Of a DNA stretch of 64,000 nucleotides, positions 53,370-61,707 are shown one piece after another (position 1 is the stretch's first letter; the number at the start of each line of letters is the position of its first letter). The stretch lies in the NCBI RefSeq assembly GCF_042683665.1, contig NZ_JBHUOO010000016.1; one strand, written 5' to 3'. Position numbers and translations under genes: made by a program. The notes under the pieces were generated by a model, which had not been told where the DNA came from, ran no database searches, and worked only from the letters and a program-made list of their open reading frames with translations. Origin of the DNA: Leeuwenhoekiella polynyae (lineage in GTDB: Bacteria; Bacteroidota; Bacteroidia; Flavobacteriales; Flavobacteriaceae).

Positions 53370-54506
53370 ATGATGAATGTAACGAAGAAAAGTCTTGTTG
53401 TGCTTGGTGCGCTGCTGGTAAACGTCTGTTTATTAAAACTTAATGCTCAGGAAACTCAAACGGAAGAACCTCTTAATGTGATCTTGATGATTGGAGATGG
53501 GATGGGTATTCCGCAGGTTTCGAGTGCGTTTTATTTTGGTGAAAGTACACCCAATTTTGAACGCTTTGAAGAAATAGGCCTGCACAAATCCTATTCTACC
53601 AGTCATAAAATTACTGATTCGGCAGCCGGGGCAACTGCTTTTTCCACCGGGCAAAAAACCTATAAGCGTGCGATAGGAGTTTCAAAAGACACGATTCCAC
53701 AGGAAACGATTTTAGAGAAGTTGAAAAAGGATGGCTATCAAACCGGCCTCATCTCGCTCACCTCAATCACCCATGCCACGCCGGCTTCTTTTTATGCACA
53801 TGTTAAAGACCGGGATATGCATGAAGAAATTGCTGCACAGCTCGTTACCGCCGACGTAGATTTTTTAGCGGGCGGTGGCCGTAAATTCCTGAGCAACCGG
53901 AGTGACGGGAAGAATCTGTTTAGTACGTTACTGGAGCATAATTACCATCTGGACACCCTTAAGCTGGGCAATTCAAAAGCCGGGATGCGTAATGCGTTTA
54001 TTATTGAAGACGAAGGGCTTCCGTCAAAAATAGAGGGGCGTGGTGACTTTTTAAAGGAAGCTAGTTTAGAGGCGCTTGATTATTTTGGCAAAGCCGAAAA
54101 ACCTTTTTTCCTGATGATTGAAGGATCGTATATAGACTGGGGCGGACACGATATGAACCCTGAAATGATGATTGAAGAAGTAGCTGATTTTGATACAACC
54201 ATCGGCGCTGTTTTAGACTATGTAGAAACACATCCAAATACGCTTTTGGTCATTACTGCAGATCACGAGACAGGAGGGGCAAGCATTGGGAAATACTATG
54301 AGGTTGACGAAGAAACCGGTGAGAAAACTGAAGTTCCGGAGAAGGTTGCAGTTTATTTTACCACAGATCAGCACAGCGGAGAGTTAATCCCTGTTTTTGC
54401 GGCAGGAAAAGGCGCTGAAAATTTTAAAGGAATTTACCAGAATAGCGCCATTTATCATAAAATTTTAAAAGCCATAAATGCCAAAAATCAACAGCATGAA
54501 AAATAG
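53370..54506 (+). CDS. alkaline phosphatase (PhoA superfamily)
   Basis: The product has 378 residues. A signal peptide ends KLNAQ. The metal- and phosphate-binding residues of the alkaline phosphatase family are present: VILMIGDGMG (Asp43), ITDSAAGATAFSTG (nucleophile Ser84), SITHATPASFYAH (metal ligands), MIEGSYIDWGGHDM (Glu and the Asp-x-x-x-His pair), ITADHETGG (Asp, His) and DQHSGELIP (His). It hydrolyses phosphate monoesters in the periplasm or outside. It is shorter than E. coli PhoA (471) and closer to PhoA forms of Bacteroidota. It follows the SusCD genes and overlaps the next gene by 11 bp, so the four should be one operon. Confidence 0.92.
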   Translation: MMNVTKKSLVVLGALLVNVCLLKLNAQETQTEEPLNVILMIGDGMGIPQVSSAFYFGESTPNFERFEEIGLHKSYSTSHKITDSAAGATAFSTGQKTYKRAIGVSKDTIPQETILEKLKKDGYQTGLISLTSITHATPASFYAHVKDRDMHEEIAAQLVTADVDFLAGGGRKFLSNRSDGKNLFSTLLEHNYHLDTLKLGNSKAGMRNAFIIEDEGLPSKIEGRGDFLKEASLEALDYFGKAEKPFFLMIEGSYIDWGGHDMNPEMMIEEVADFDTTIGAVLDYVETHPNTLLVITADHETGGASIGKYYEVDEETGEKTEVPEKVAVYFTTDQHSGELIPVFAAGKGAENFKGIYQNSAIYHKILKAINAKNQQHEK

Positions 54507-56256
54507 AGTTCTAATCTTTTTGTTATGTGTCAGTATCCAAAGCTTTGCACAACAAAAAGCCGCTTACCATGTGCATTCACATAACGATTATGCACAAGAA
54601 TTTCCTTTTTGGGAAGCTTATATAGGTGGGGCGAGCAGTATTGAAGCCGACGTATTTTTAAAAAACGACACCCTTTTTGTTACACACACTGAAGATGAGA
54701 TCTCTACAGGGAACACACTAGATCAGTTGTACTTACAACCGCTAAAAAAGTTGAGTGAAGAAGGTAAACTCAGAAGCCTCCATGTGCTTATCGATATTAA
54801 ATCTGATGCTGAAACTACTTTAGAAGCAGTAATAAAAGCAATTCAAAACCAGGAATTGGCCAACACAGATCAACTTACGTTTGTGATTTCAGGCAACAGA
54901 CCGGCAGCAGAAACCTATAAGAATTATCCGGATTTTATTCAGTTTGATTATCAGGATTTAGAGGATTTAGATCAGATTGACCTCAGTAAAGTAGCGTTGA
55001 TCAGTGTGAATTATAAAGATTATTCGGTATGGAATGGTTTTGGGAATATGGTCGCTCCTGAACTCAAAAAGGTAAAAGCAGCAATAGCAAAAGCGCATGA
55101 GGTGAATAAGAAGTTTCGCTTTTGGGGCAGTCCCGATACTAAGATTGCATGGACGCGTTTTGCAGATCTTGGAGTAGATTTTATCAATACTGATACTCCG
55201 GGAGAAGCGGTTACTTACCTTAAAACTCTGGATCAAAACACTTATGTAAATACGCAGAAAATCGAAGTCTATCAGCCGGAATTTCAATTCGATTATGAGA
55301 CTACTCCGGTCAATGTGATTTTGATGATTGGTGACGGTACTGGTTTGGCGCAAATCACTTCGGGTCAAATAGCAAATGGAGGCGCATTGACGGTTACCCA
55401 ATTGAAAGATATCGGCTTTTCTAAAACTGCCTCAACAGACGATCTGGTTACCGATTCTGCTGCGGGAGCTACGGCGATGGCTACCGGTACCAAAACACAT
55501 AATCGGGCGATTGGCGTAGGACCTGATGATCAACCGCTGCAAAACATCACTGAAATTCTGGGGACTAAAGGCTTCTCAACTGGTTTGATTACAACCGATG
55601 CGATTGACGGGGCTACTCCGGCATCCTTTTATGCACACCGTAAAGAGCGCGATGATGCTCAGGGAATTCTTGCTGATTTAAAAGGAAGTGAGATTGATTT
55701 CTTTATTGCCGGTGGAAAGTCTAAAGCGGCATTGCTACCCGATTCGTATCACATAAAAAACTTAACCGACTTTAATACTATAAAGGAAAAAACAGCGGTT
55801 TATGTGGGTGATGGAAAAGTACCTTCAATTGCTGATGGACGCGGAGCGCTCTTGCCCAATAGTGTAAAACAGTCACTTGACATTTTAGAGAACACTAAAA
55901 AACCCTTTTTCATGATGATTGAAGCAGCACAGATAGACAGCAACGGACACGCAAATAATACAAGCGGAATCGTACAGGAAATGCTTGATTTTGATCAAAC
56001 CATCGCTGAAGTTTTAAAGTTTGCAGATAAAACAAAAAACACATTGGTAGTCATAACAGCCGACCACGAAACTTCGGGGTTTGGCATTATAAGTGGAGAT
56101 CTGAAAACAGGTAAATTGCATGGCGAATTCTTAACGACGAATCATACGGGAATTATGGTGCCGGTTTTTGCTTATGGTCCACAAGCGCAAGAGTTTAGAG
56201 GTGTTTATGAGAATACTGAGATCTTTGATAAAATTTTAAAAGCCCTTCACCCATAA
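54496..56256 (+). CDS. PLC/GDPD-like phosphodiesterase fused to alkaline phosphatase
   Basis: The product has 586 residues. The start at 54496 (MKNRVLIFLL) opens a signal peptide ending SFAQ; the ATG at 54478 adds six residues. Residues about 22-260 carry VHSHNDY (His27, His29, Asp31), SIEADVFL (Glu50, Asp52), FVTHTEDE and LIDIKS, resembling PI-PLC/glycerophosphodiesterase-like enzymes. Residues about 272-586 repeat the whole alkaline phosphatase domain: VILMIGDGTG, VTDSAAGATAMATG (Ser321), MIEAAQIDSNGHAN, ITADHETSG and TNHTGIMVP. A phosphodiester could thus be cut to a monoester and then to free phosphate in one chain. The two phosphatase domains in this operon are paralogues. Confidence 0.85.
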   Translation: MKNRVLIFLLCVSIQSFAQQKAAYHVHSHNDYAQEFPFWEAYIGGASSIEADVFLKNDTLFVTHTEDEISTGNTLDQLYLQPLKKLSEEGKLRSLHVLIDIKSDAETTLEAVIKAIQNQELANTDQLTFVISGNRPAAETYKNYPDFIQFDYQDLEDLDQIDLSKVALISVNYKDYSVWNGFGNMVAPELKKVKAAIAKAHEVNKKFRFWGSPDTKIAWTRFADLGVDFINTDTPGEAVTYLKTLDQNTYVNTQKIEVYQPEFQFDYETTPVNVILMIGDGTGLAQITSGQIANGGALTVTQLKDIGFSKTASTDDLVTDSAAGATAMATGTKTHNRAIGVGPDDQPLQNITEILGTKGFSTGLITTDAIDGATPASFYAHRKERDDAQGILADLKGSEIDFFIAGGKSKAALLPDSYHIKNLTDFNTIKEKTAVYVGDGKVPSIADGRGALLPNSVKQSLDILENTKKPFFMMIEAAQIDSNGHANNTSGIVQEMLDFDQTIAEVLKFADKTKNTLVVITADHETSGFGIISGDLKTGKLHGEFLTTNHTGIMVPVFAYGPQAQEFRGVYENTEIFDKILKALHP

Positions 56257-56280
56257 TAACATTTGTTTTTTACAAAATGA

Positions 56281-56315
56281 AAGCCTCTTCCAAAATACAG
56301 GAAGGGGCTTTTTTT
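56281..56315 (+). terminator. rho-independent terminator of the SusCD-phosphatase operon
   Basis: The stem AAGCCTCTTCC / GGAAGGGGCTT (one G-T pair) has an 8-nt loop and a run of seven T. Confidence 0.9.
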
Positions 56316-56446
56316 ATAGAGAATTGACGTTTTAATACGTGTTTATTTAGTTTTATTAAAAATAATTTTTTTGTTTATAATTCACGTAAAAGGTTTTAAT
56401 ACCTGAATATATAGGGCTTAGGAAGGAATTCTATTGTTCTTTATTT

Positions 56447-56480
56447 TTATTTGTACTTAATCTAAATAAGTATAAATTTG
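56447..56480 (+). promoter_or_regulatory. iron-box-like palindrome and -7 element of the TonB receptor gene
   Basis: Positions 56447-56469 form an imperfect 23-bp palindrome with ends TTATTT and AAATAA and the half-site TTAATCTAAATAA, like Fur/iron-responsive sites I know from Flavobacteria. TAAATTTG (56473-56480) is a perfect TAnnTTTG -7 element directly after it. A protein on the palindrome would block the promoter. Confidence 0.5.
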
Positions 56481-56498
56481 CTGGCAACAAACCTATAG

Positions 56499-58907
56499 AT
56501 GAAACAAAAAATACTCCTTCTTTTCTTTATAATTCCATTTGCTGTTGCGGCTCAATATGATTTGAGCGGTTTTATTCAAGATACTAATGGCTATGTTGTT
56601 TTAGGTACTCAAATCAAACTAAGCGGCGGAAGTCTCTCCCGTACAAAAACCGTTAATGGGTCGGGTAAGTATGAGTTTAAGGATTTGCCTTCAGGTACAT
56701 TCAATCTTGAAATTACCAGTGGCGATTATATAGAATTTGATCAGGTTGTTATTACCGATGTTGATGTGCGTCATGACATTCAGCTTAAAAATCATAAGGA
56801 TTATGAGTTGGAGGAAGTGGCTTTACGCGGAGAGTCTGCAAAGTCTAAAATGGAAAAAAAAGGTTTTGCACTCAATGTAATAAAAACCGATGAAGCTGCA
56901 CAGCGCAATATTCAAACTAACGAATTATTAAATACTAGTGTAGGTGTAAAAATTCGTCAAAATGGAGGCTTAGGCTCTAATGTTGAGTATTCTTTAAACG
57001 GTTTGTCTGGTAGTGCAGTGCGTATTTTTATAGATGGTATTCCCATTTCTACTTTTGGATCTTCTTACAATTTAAACAGTATTCCGCCTTCAATGATAGA
57101 GCGTATTGAGGTGTATAAAGGTGTAGTTCCCGGATATTTATCTGATGATGCTTTAGGTGGAGCAATAAATATTGTACTCAATCAAGCGACTAATACAAAT
57201 TTCAATGCTTCAGTTTCTTATGGCTCTTTTAATACACTACAAGCTAGTGTAAACGGGTTATATCGCTTTGATGGATCTGGCTTTACTGTAAAAGCCTCTG
57301 GATTTCATAATTATTCTGATAATGATTATAAAGTTTCAGGAAGAAGCGTTGTAATAACCGGTTTGGGAGGTGTGCAAACGCCTATCACGGCCAGAAGATT
57401 TAATGATGCGTATAGGTCTACAGGAGGTTTGGTGCAGGTAGGTTTTACAGATGTAAAATGGGCAGATCAATTTTTTGTAGGCTTTAACGGTTCAGAAGAT
57501 TATAATGAAGTGCAGCATGGTGCATTTATGACGACAAGACCTTATAAAGGAAGGTTTTATGAATCTGATGCTAGTCTGGCTAATTTGATCTACCAGAAAG
57601 AGGATCTTTTTATTAAAGGTTTCGACGTAAATGTAAATGGCTATTACGGAAAACGTAATCGTCAGTTGAGTGACACTGTAGCTCAAGCTTACAGTTGGAA
57701 TGGAGAACCTGCAGTTGACTTTAGAGGAAATGAATATGAGTACACTTGGGGTTCACAACAAGAAGGAGGTCCTACCCTTGCTAAAATAGAGCGAAATGTT
57801 ACATCTGTACGTACCGGTTTAGCTTATGCTTTTAATAAAAACCATAAAGTGCTTGCTAATCATGTTTTTAGCAGTATTGACAGACAAGACAGTGATGCGT
57901 TGCGATCGGTTTTAGAAAATACTTTTGTAGGTACGCGTGATTTACGCAAAAATATCTTTGCGCTGACCTATGAGTTCAGCGCGTTTGATAACAGGTTACA
58001 AGCAAGCTTATTTGGGAAATACTATCAGCAAAAAACGATAAATGTAGATCCTAAGATTGAAACAGATGCAGCCGGAAACAATCAGCTTGTAGATGAAGTA
58101 ATAAGCAGTAATAAAACTTATAATGGGTATGGCTTTGCGCTTTCTTATGCTGTATTACCTAATATTACTTTACTAGCTTCTGCAGAAAAAGCAGTGCGAC
58201 TGCCTAATGAGACTGAAATATTTGGTAATGATGGCGACAATGTTGTTGCCAATTATAGTATTAATCCTGAGCAGAGTAAAAATTACAATCTTGGGTTTAG
58301 ATTGGGAACATTCAATCTTAATAAAAACCAATTTGGTGTATCCGCCAATTTATTTACCCGAAATATTAAAGATAGAATAGGCCTGCCTATTGAGACTTCG
58401 CTTAATGTAGATGAAGAGTTAATTGTATATGTTAATCAAGGTAGTGGTAATTCTAAAGGTTTTGACGCACAGTTTAATTATAGCTACGATAACAACTTCG
58501 GTGTCAATTTTAATATTTCAAAATTCGATTTAAAAATAGAAAACAGAGGCGTAGAAATAGATGTGCCTAACACTCCATTTTTAACAATGAATGGAAACTT
58601 GAGGTATTCATTTAAAGATTTAATCCAGGAGAAATCAAGATTAAATCTATTCTATACCCTGTACTACACGGGTGAATTTTCATACCTGGTTCCGCAAGGA
58701 TCCAATACGGTAGGAGATGATTTCTTTAAAGTTCCGGAACAGTTGGCTCAGGATATAGGGGTGAGTTATGCATTTCCCGGAAACAACTTTGTTATGAGTT
58801 TTGATGTCAAAAATATTTTTGACAAACCGGTTTACGATAACCTTTCTGTTCAAAAACCGGGACGCGCCTTTTACTTAAAACTTAATTATTCAATCAATAA
58901 ATTTTAA
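56499..58907 (+). CDS. TonB-dependent receptor, XusA-like
   Basis: The product has 802 residues. The signal peptide ends AVAAQ. A carboxypeptidase-regulatory-like domain spans about 20-100 (LSGFIQDTNGYVVLGTQI, LPSGTFNLEI). The TonB plug follows (LEEVALRGE, VGVKIRQNGG, VRIFIDGIP, IERIEVYKGVVPGYL, LGGAINIV), then a barrel ending FYLKLNYSINKF. The size fits siderophore or metal receptors rather than SusC (about 1000). The gene is followed 19 bp later by a DUF4374 lipoprotein, as XusA is followed by XusB in Bacteroides. Regulation by iron is suggested by the upstream palindrome. Confidence 0.85.
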   Translation: MKQKILLLFFIIPFAVAAQYDLSGFIQDTNGYVVLGTQIKLSGGSLSRTKTVNGSGKYEFKDLPSGTFNLEITSGDYIEFDQVVITDVDVRHDIQLKNHKDYELEEVALRGESAKSKMEKKGFALNVIKTDEAAQRNIQTNELLNTSVGVKIRQNGGLGSNVEYSLNGLSGSAVRIFIDGIPISTFGSSYNLNSIPPSMIERIEVYKGVVPGYLSDDALGGAINIVLNQATNTNFNASVSYGSFNTLQASVNGLYRFDGSGFTVKASGFHNYSDNDYKVSGRSVVITGLGGVQTPITARRFNDAYRSTGGLVQVGFTDVKWADQFFVGFNGSEDYNEVQHGAFMTTRPYKGRFYESDASLANLIYQKEDLFIKGFDVNVNGYYGKRNRQLSDTVAQAYSWNGEPAVDFRGNEYEYTWGSQQEGGPTLAKIERNVTSVRTGLAYAFNKNHKVLANHVFSSIDRQDSDALRSVLENTFVGTRDLRKNIFALTYEFSAFDNRLQASLFGKYYQQKTINVDPKIETDAAGNNQLVDEVISSNKTYNGYGFALSYAVLPNITLLASAEKAVRLPNETEIFGNDGDNVVANYSINPEQSKNYNLGFRLGTFNLNKNQFGVSANLFTRNIKDRIGLPIETSLNVDEELIVYVNQGSGNSKGFDAQFNYSYDNNFGVNFNISKFDLKIENRGVEIDVPNTPFLTMNGNLRYSFKDLIQEKSRLNLFYTLYYTGEFSYLVPQGSNTVGDDFFKVPEQLAQDIGVSYAFPGNNFVMSFDVKNIFDKPVYDNLSVQKPGRAFYLKLNYSINKF

Positions 58908-58926
58908 TCGCTTAAAATACTAAACA

Positions 58927-60282
58927 ATGAAACGTATATTTCTAAATTGGAAAGCATTTACGCTAATAACTCTTACAGCAGGACTTTTTACTGCTTGTGA
59001 TACTGATGATGCCGTAAAAGAAATTGAAAATGGAACAGATTCCAGATGGATTACCGTTGCTGCTGCCAGAATGGGTGAAAACCCGGGAGATGGAAATGGA
59101 GGAACTCTTATTTATTCAGTAAGCGCTGAAGATGCTAAAGACCCTTCGATATCAATAGAGCCTTTTGATAACGGATTTATTGTACCTTCTAACAGAACAG
59201 CAAGATTACAATCTTCTCAAGATGGAAACACTATTTTTAACATTAGCTATGCCGGTGATACTGGTGGGAATTACACCAAGTATACAGTAAATGGAGGGCA
59301 GAATTTTGCTCAAACCGGTTCTGCAGTAAGTATAGAGCCTTATGTAGGTTCTGCACCGCGATGGATTAAATTATTTGATGGAGATCAAACGGGTGCTGCT
59401 GTATATGTTTCTACCGAAAATGAAATTAGTGATAATGATACTCCAGATGATGCTACAGACGATTTTTATTTACGTACTGAAGCAAAAATGGGGATTGTAA
59501 CCTTAGATCTAGAAAATTCTTTGATTAAAGAATTTCAAGAACACAGTATTAGCTTAAGTGATGAATTAGAATCTCAAGGTTACTACATAGGTAGAATAGA
59601 TATGCCTACTTTAAATGCCGCAGGTGATAAATTATACATTGGCGCACGTTTAAGCAAAGTAGATCCTACAACTGGAGAGCGTGATAGAAATGCTGAAATG
59701 CTTGAATCAAGATCAATAGTTTTAGATTACCCTTCTTTATTGAACCCGACAGTAATTATTTCAGAAGTAGGTACAGGTAATACAAATGGATACCGCAGTA
59801 TCAATGCTTTTGAATATAATGGAAGCGTATATCAGGCTAATCAGAGCGATCCACAAGGATCTCATATTTTAAAAATAGGGGCAGACAACAAGTATGATGA
59901 TTCTTATGTCTTTAATTTAGATGACGCATTGGGAATTGAAGGTGCTTACATACTAGCGTGGAGACCTGCAGCTAACGGAAAAGCTGTTGTTGCTTACCGT
60001 CATGATGGTTCTGCAGAAGGTGTAGCCGGAGCGCAAGGGTTCTTTGCTTTAGTTGACTTGAATGCAAAAACTGCTCAGAAAATAAACGATATTCCTTACG
60101 ATCCAGATTTCTATTTATTCCAATATCAAGGTTTTGTTGTTGATGGAAACGATATCTATGTTACTCAGGCTCCTGTAGGAGAGAATGGTAATATCTATGT
60201 TGTAGATACTGAAACTGGTGAAGTTACTAAAGGAGCTGAACTTGTAAATGTAGAAGGAAGCCACTTTATCGGGGTATTCTAG
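58927..60282 (+). CDS. DUF4374 beta-propeller lipoprotein, XusB-like
   Basis: The product has 451 residues. The signal ends GLFTAC, giving a lipidated Cys24. The rest reads as a beta-propeller: RWITVAAARMGE, GGTLIYSVSAED, FNISYAGDTGGNYTKY, NAAGDKLYIGARLSK and FALVDLNAKTAQKI. This matches DUF4374, the family I associate with XusB, which captures iron-loaded enterobactin in Bacteroides thetaiotaomicron. It lies directly after the receptor gene. A PepSY-type third gene (XusC) would be expected next but is absent; a strong bidirectional terminator and a histidine kinase on the other strand follow. Confidence 0.8.
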   Translation: MKRIFLNWKAFTLITLTAGLFTACDTDDAVKEIENGTDSRWITVAAARMGENPGDGNGGTLIYSVSAEDAKDPSISIEPFDNGFIVPSNRTARLQSSQDGNTIFNISYAGDTGGNYTKYTVNGGQNFAQTGSAVSIEPYVGSAPRWIKLFDGDQTGAAVYVSTENEISDNDTPDDATDDFYLRTEAKMGIVTLDLENSLIKEFQEHSISLSDELESQGYYIGRIDMPTLNAAGDKLYIGARLSKVDPTTGERDRNAEMLESRSIVLDYPSLLNPTVIISEVGTGNTNGYRSINAFEYNGSVYQANQSDPQGSHILKIGADNKYDDSYVFNLDDALGIEGAYILAWRPAANGKAVVAYRHDGSAEGVAGAQGFFALVDLNAKTAQKINDIPYDPDFYLFQYQGFVVDGNDIYVTQAPVGENGNIYVVDTETGEVTKGAELVNVEGSHFIGVF

Positions 60283-60311
60283 GAATAAAAAGCCTTGATC
60301 CTCTATTACCA

Positions 60312-60340
60312 AAAACCCCCTCGATTATCGAGGGGGTTTT
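60312..60340. terminator. bidirectional rho-independent terminator
   Basis: A 13-bp perfect stem (AAAACCCCCTCGA and complement) with a 3-nt loop and T/A runs on both sides. It serves both the XusB-like gene and the convergent kinase gene. Confidence 0.93.
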
Positions 60341-60363
60341 GTTTTGATACTAGTTTTAAATTT

Positions 60364-61707
60364 TTAAAACTGCAACGTAAACTCGGTTCCATTATCGGCA
60401 TCACTCTGCAGCTGAATTTTACCTTTATGCAGGGTCATAATCTGTTTACTTAAGCTTAAGCCAATGCCACTACCAGTCTTCTTTGTGCTGAAAAAGGGAA
60501 TAAAAATACTCTCGCGTATTTCTTCGGGTATACCGCTGCCATTGTCTCTAACCTTGATTTGAACTTTGCCCTTACTGTTTTGAGAAGCCGTGACTACGAT
60601 CTTGGCATTTTTTACCTCTTGAGTCGCGTCAATCGCATTTAGGATCAGATTGATCAATACCTGTTCAATAAGGTAACTGTCAATCTCAAAAAGCATTTCA
60701 GGATTTTCAGTCTTAAAATAAAGACTAACATGTTTGTCGGCGAGTGAGGGCTGCATCAAATCGCTGATGCTTTTAAAGAGTTCGCCCACCTTAACGGTTT
60801 CCAGATTAAGGTGCGTGACTTTGCTGAGGCTTCGGTAGGTCTTGGCAAATTTCATCAGGCCTTCGCTGCGTTTTTTTATGCTGCTGATACCTGCATTGAG
60901 ATCGTCCAATTCCAGCGGATGTAATGCTGCATTTTGCTGGTTGTTTTGAATGTGGTTTTGCAGGGTTTCGGCAAGCGACGAAATGGGTGCAATGCTGTTC
61001 ATAATCTCATGGGTCATCACACTCAGGAGTTTTTTCCAGGCATCTGATTCCGTTTGGTTGAGCGTATTTTCAATATTTTGCAGCACCACAAGTTTAAACG
61101 CATCTTCTTCTACCTGAAAAACCGTTTCGGAAATCAAGACTTTTAAGTTCTCGTTGCGCAAGGTGATTGCTGTCGAAACTGCTTCGTTACGGTAGGTGTC
61201 AAAAAGTTCGTCATACAGCTGAGGCCTGCGTTTTTCAACAAAACCGATGTTTTTAAAGTTGGGCAAATCGAGGGTGTTGAGCAGCGACTCGTTTGCCCAT
61301 AGCACCTGGCCGCTATCCAGATTGTAGGCGATAATGCCCACATCTACCATTTCCAGTATTTTCTGTAAATAAACGAACTGCGCCTGCCGCTCATTGTTGA
61401 TGGCCTTGATCGTCTTATTGACATTGTTAAAGCCTTTATGCAACCGGCGAATGTCCTGCGGACCGTGTTTTTCAGAAAACCAGCGCGAAAAATCCCGGTA
61501 TTTTACCGCTTCAAAAAAATCATCCATGGCAACAAAACGCCTGGTCAAAAACCGGTAAAGGTTAAACAGTACAAATAGGGTAAAGACTCCTCCTCCTAAA
61601 ATAAAATAGATATGGGCATTTACAATACCCCAGGCCAGTCCCGTAAGTCCCGCCAGTAAAAGCAATACCCACAGCAATAAGGCAGCGATGTAGCTTTTAT
61701 AGATCAT
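60364..61707 (-). CDS. sensor histidine kinase
   Basis: The product has 447 residues from the ATG at 61707 (MIYKSYIAAL), which overlaps the regulator gene by 11 bp; a longer frame from 61791 adds 28 basic residues with no function. Two membrane helices (about 5-25 and 32-55) are followed by a HAMP-like linker, a PAS-like domain (about 125-215, MVDVGIIAYNL), then the H-box SVMTHEIMNSIAPI, N-box LINLILNAIDA, G1 VRDNGSGIP and G2 TGSGIGLSL. The short periplasmic loop of only a few residues suggests sensing in the membrane. It should phosphorylate the sigma-54 activator encoded upstream in the same operon. Confidence 0.92.
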   Translation of the reverse strand: MIYKSYIAALLLWVLLLLAGLTGLAWGIVNAHIYFILGGGVFTLFVLFNLYRFLTRRFVAMDDFFEAVKYRDFSRWFSEKHGPQDIRRLHKGFNNVNKTIKAINNERQAQFVYLQKILEMVDVGIIAYNLDSGQVLWANESLLNTLDLPNFKNIGFVEKRRPQLYDELFDTYRNEAVSTAITLRNENLKVLISETVFQVEEDAFKLVVLQNIENTLNQTESDAWKKLLSVMTHEIMNSIAPISSLAETLQNHIQNNQQNAALHPLELDDLNAGISSIKKRSEGLMKFAKTYRSLSKVTHLNLETVKVGELFKSISDLMQPSLADKHVSLYFKTENPEMLFEIDSYLIEQVLINLILNAIDATQEVKNAKIVVTASQNSKGKVQIKVRDNGSGIPEEIRESIFIPFFSTKKTGSGIGLSLSKQIMTLHKGKIQLQSDADNGTEFTLQF

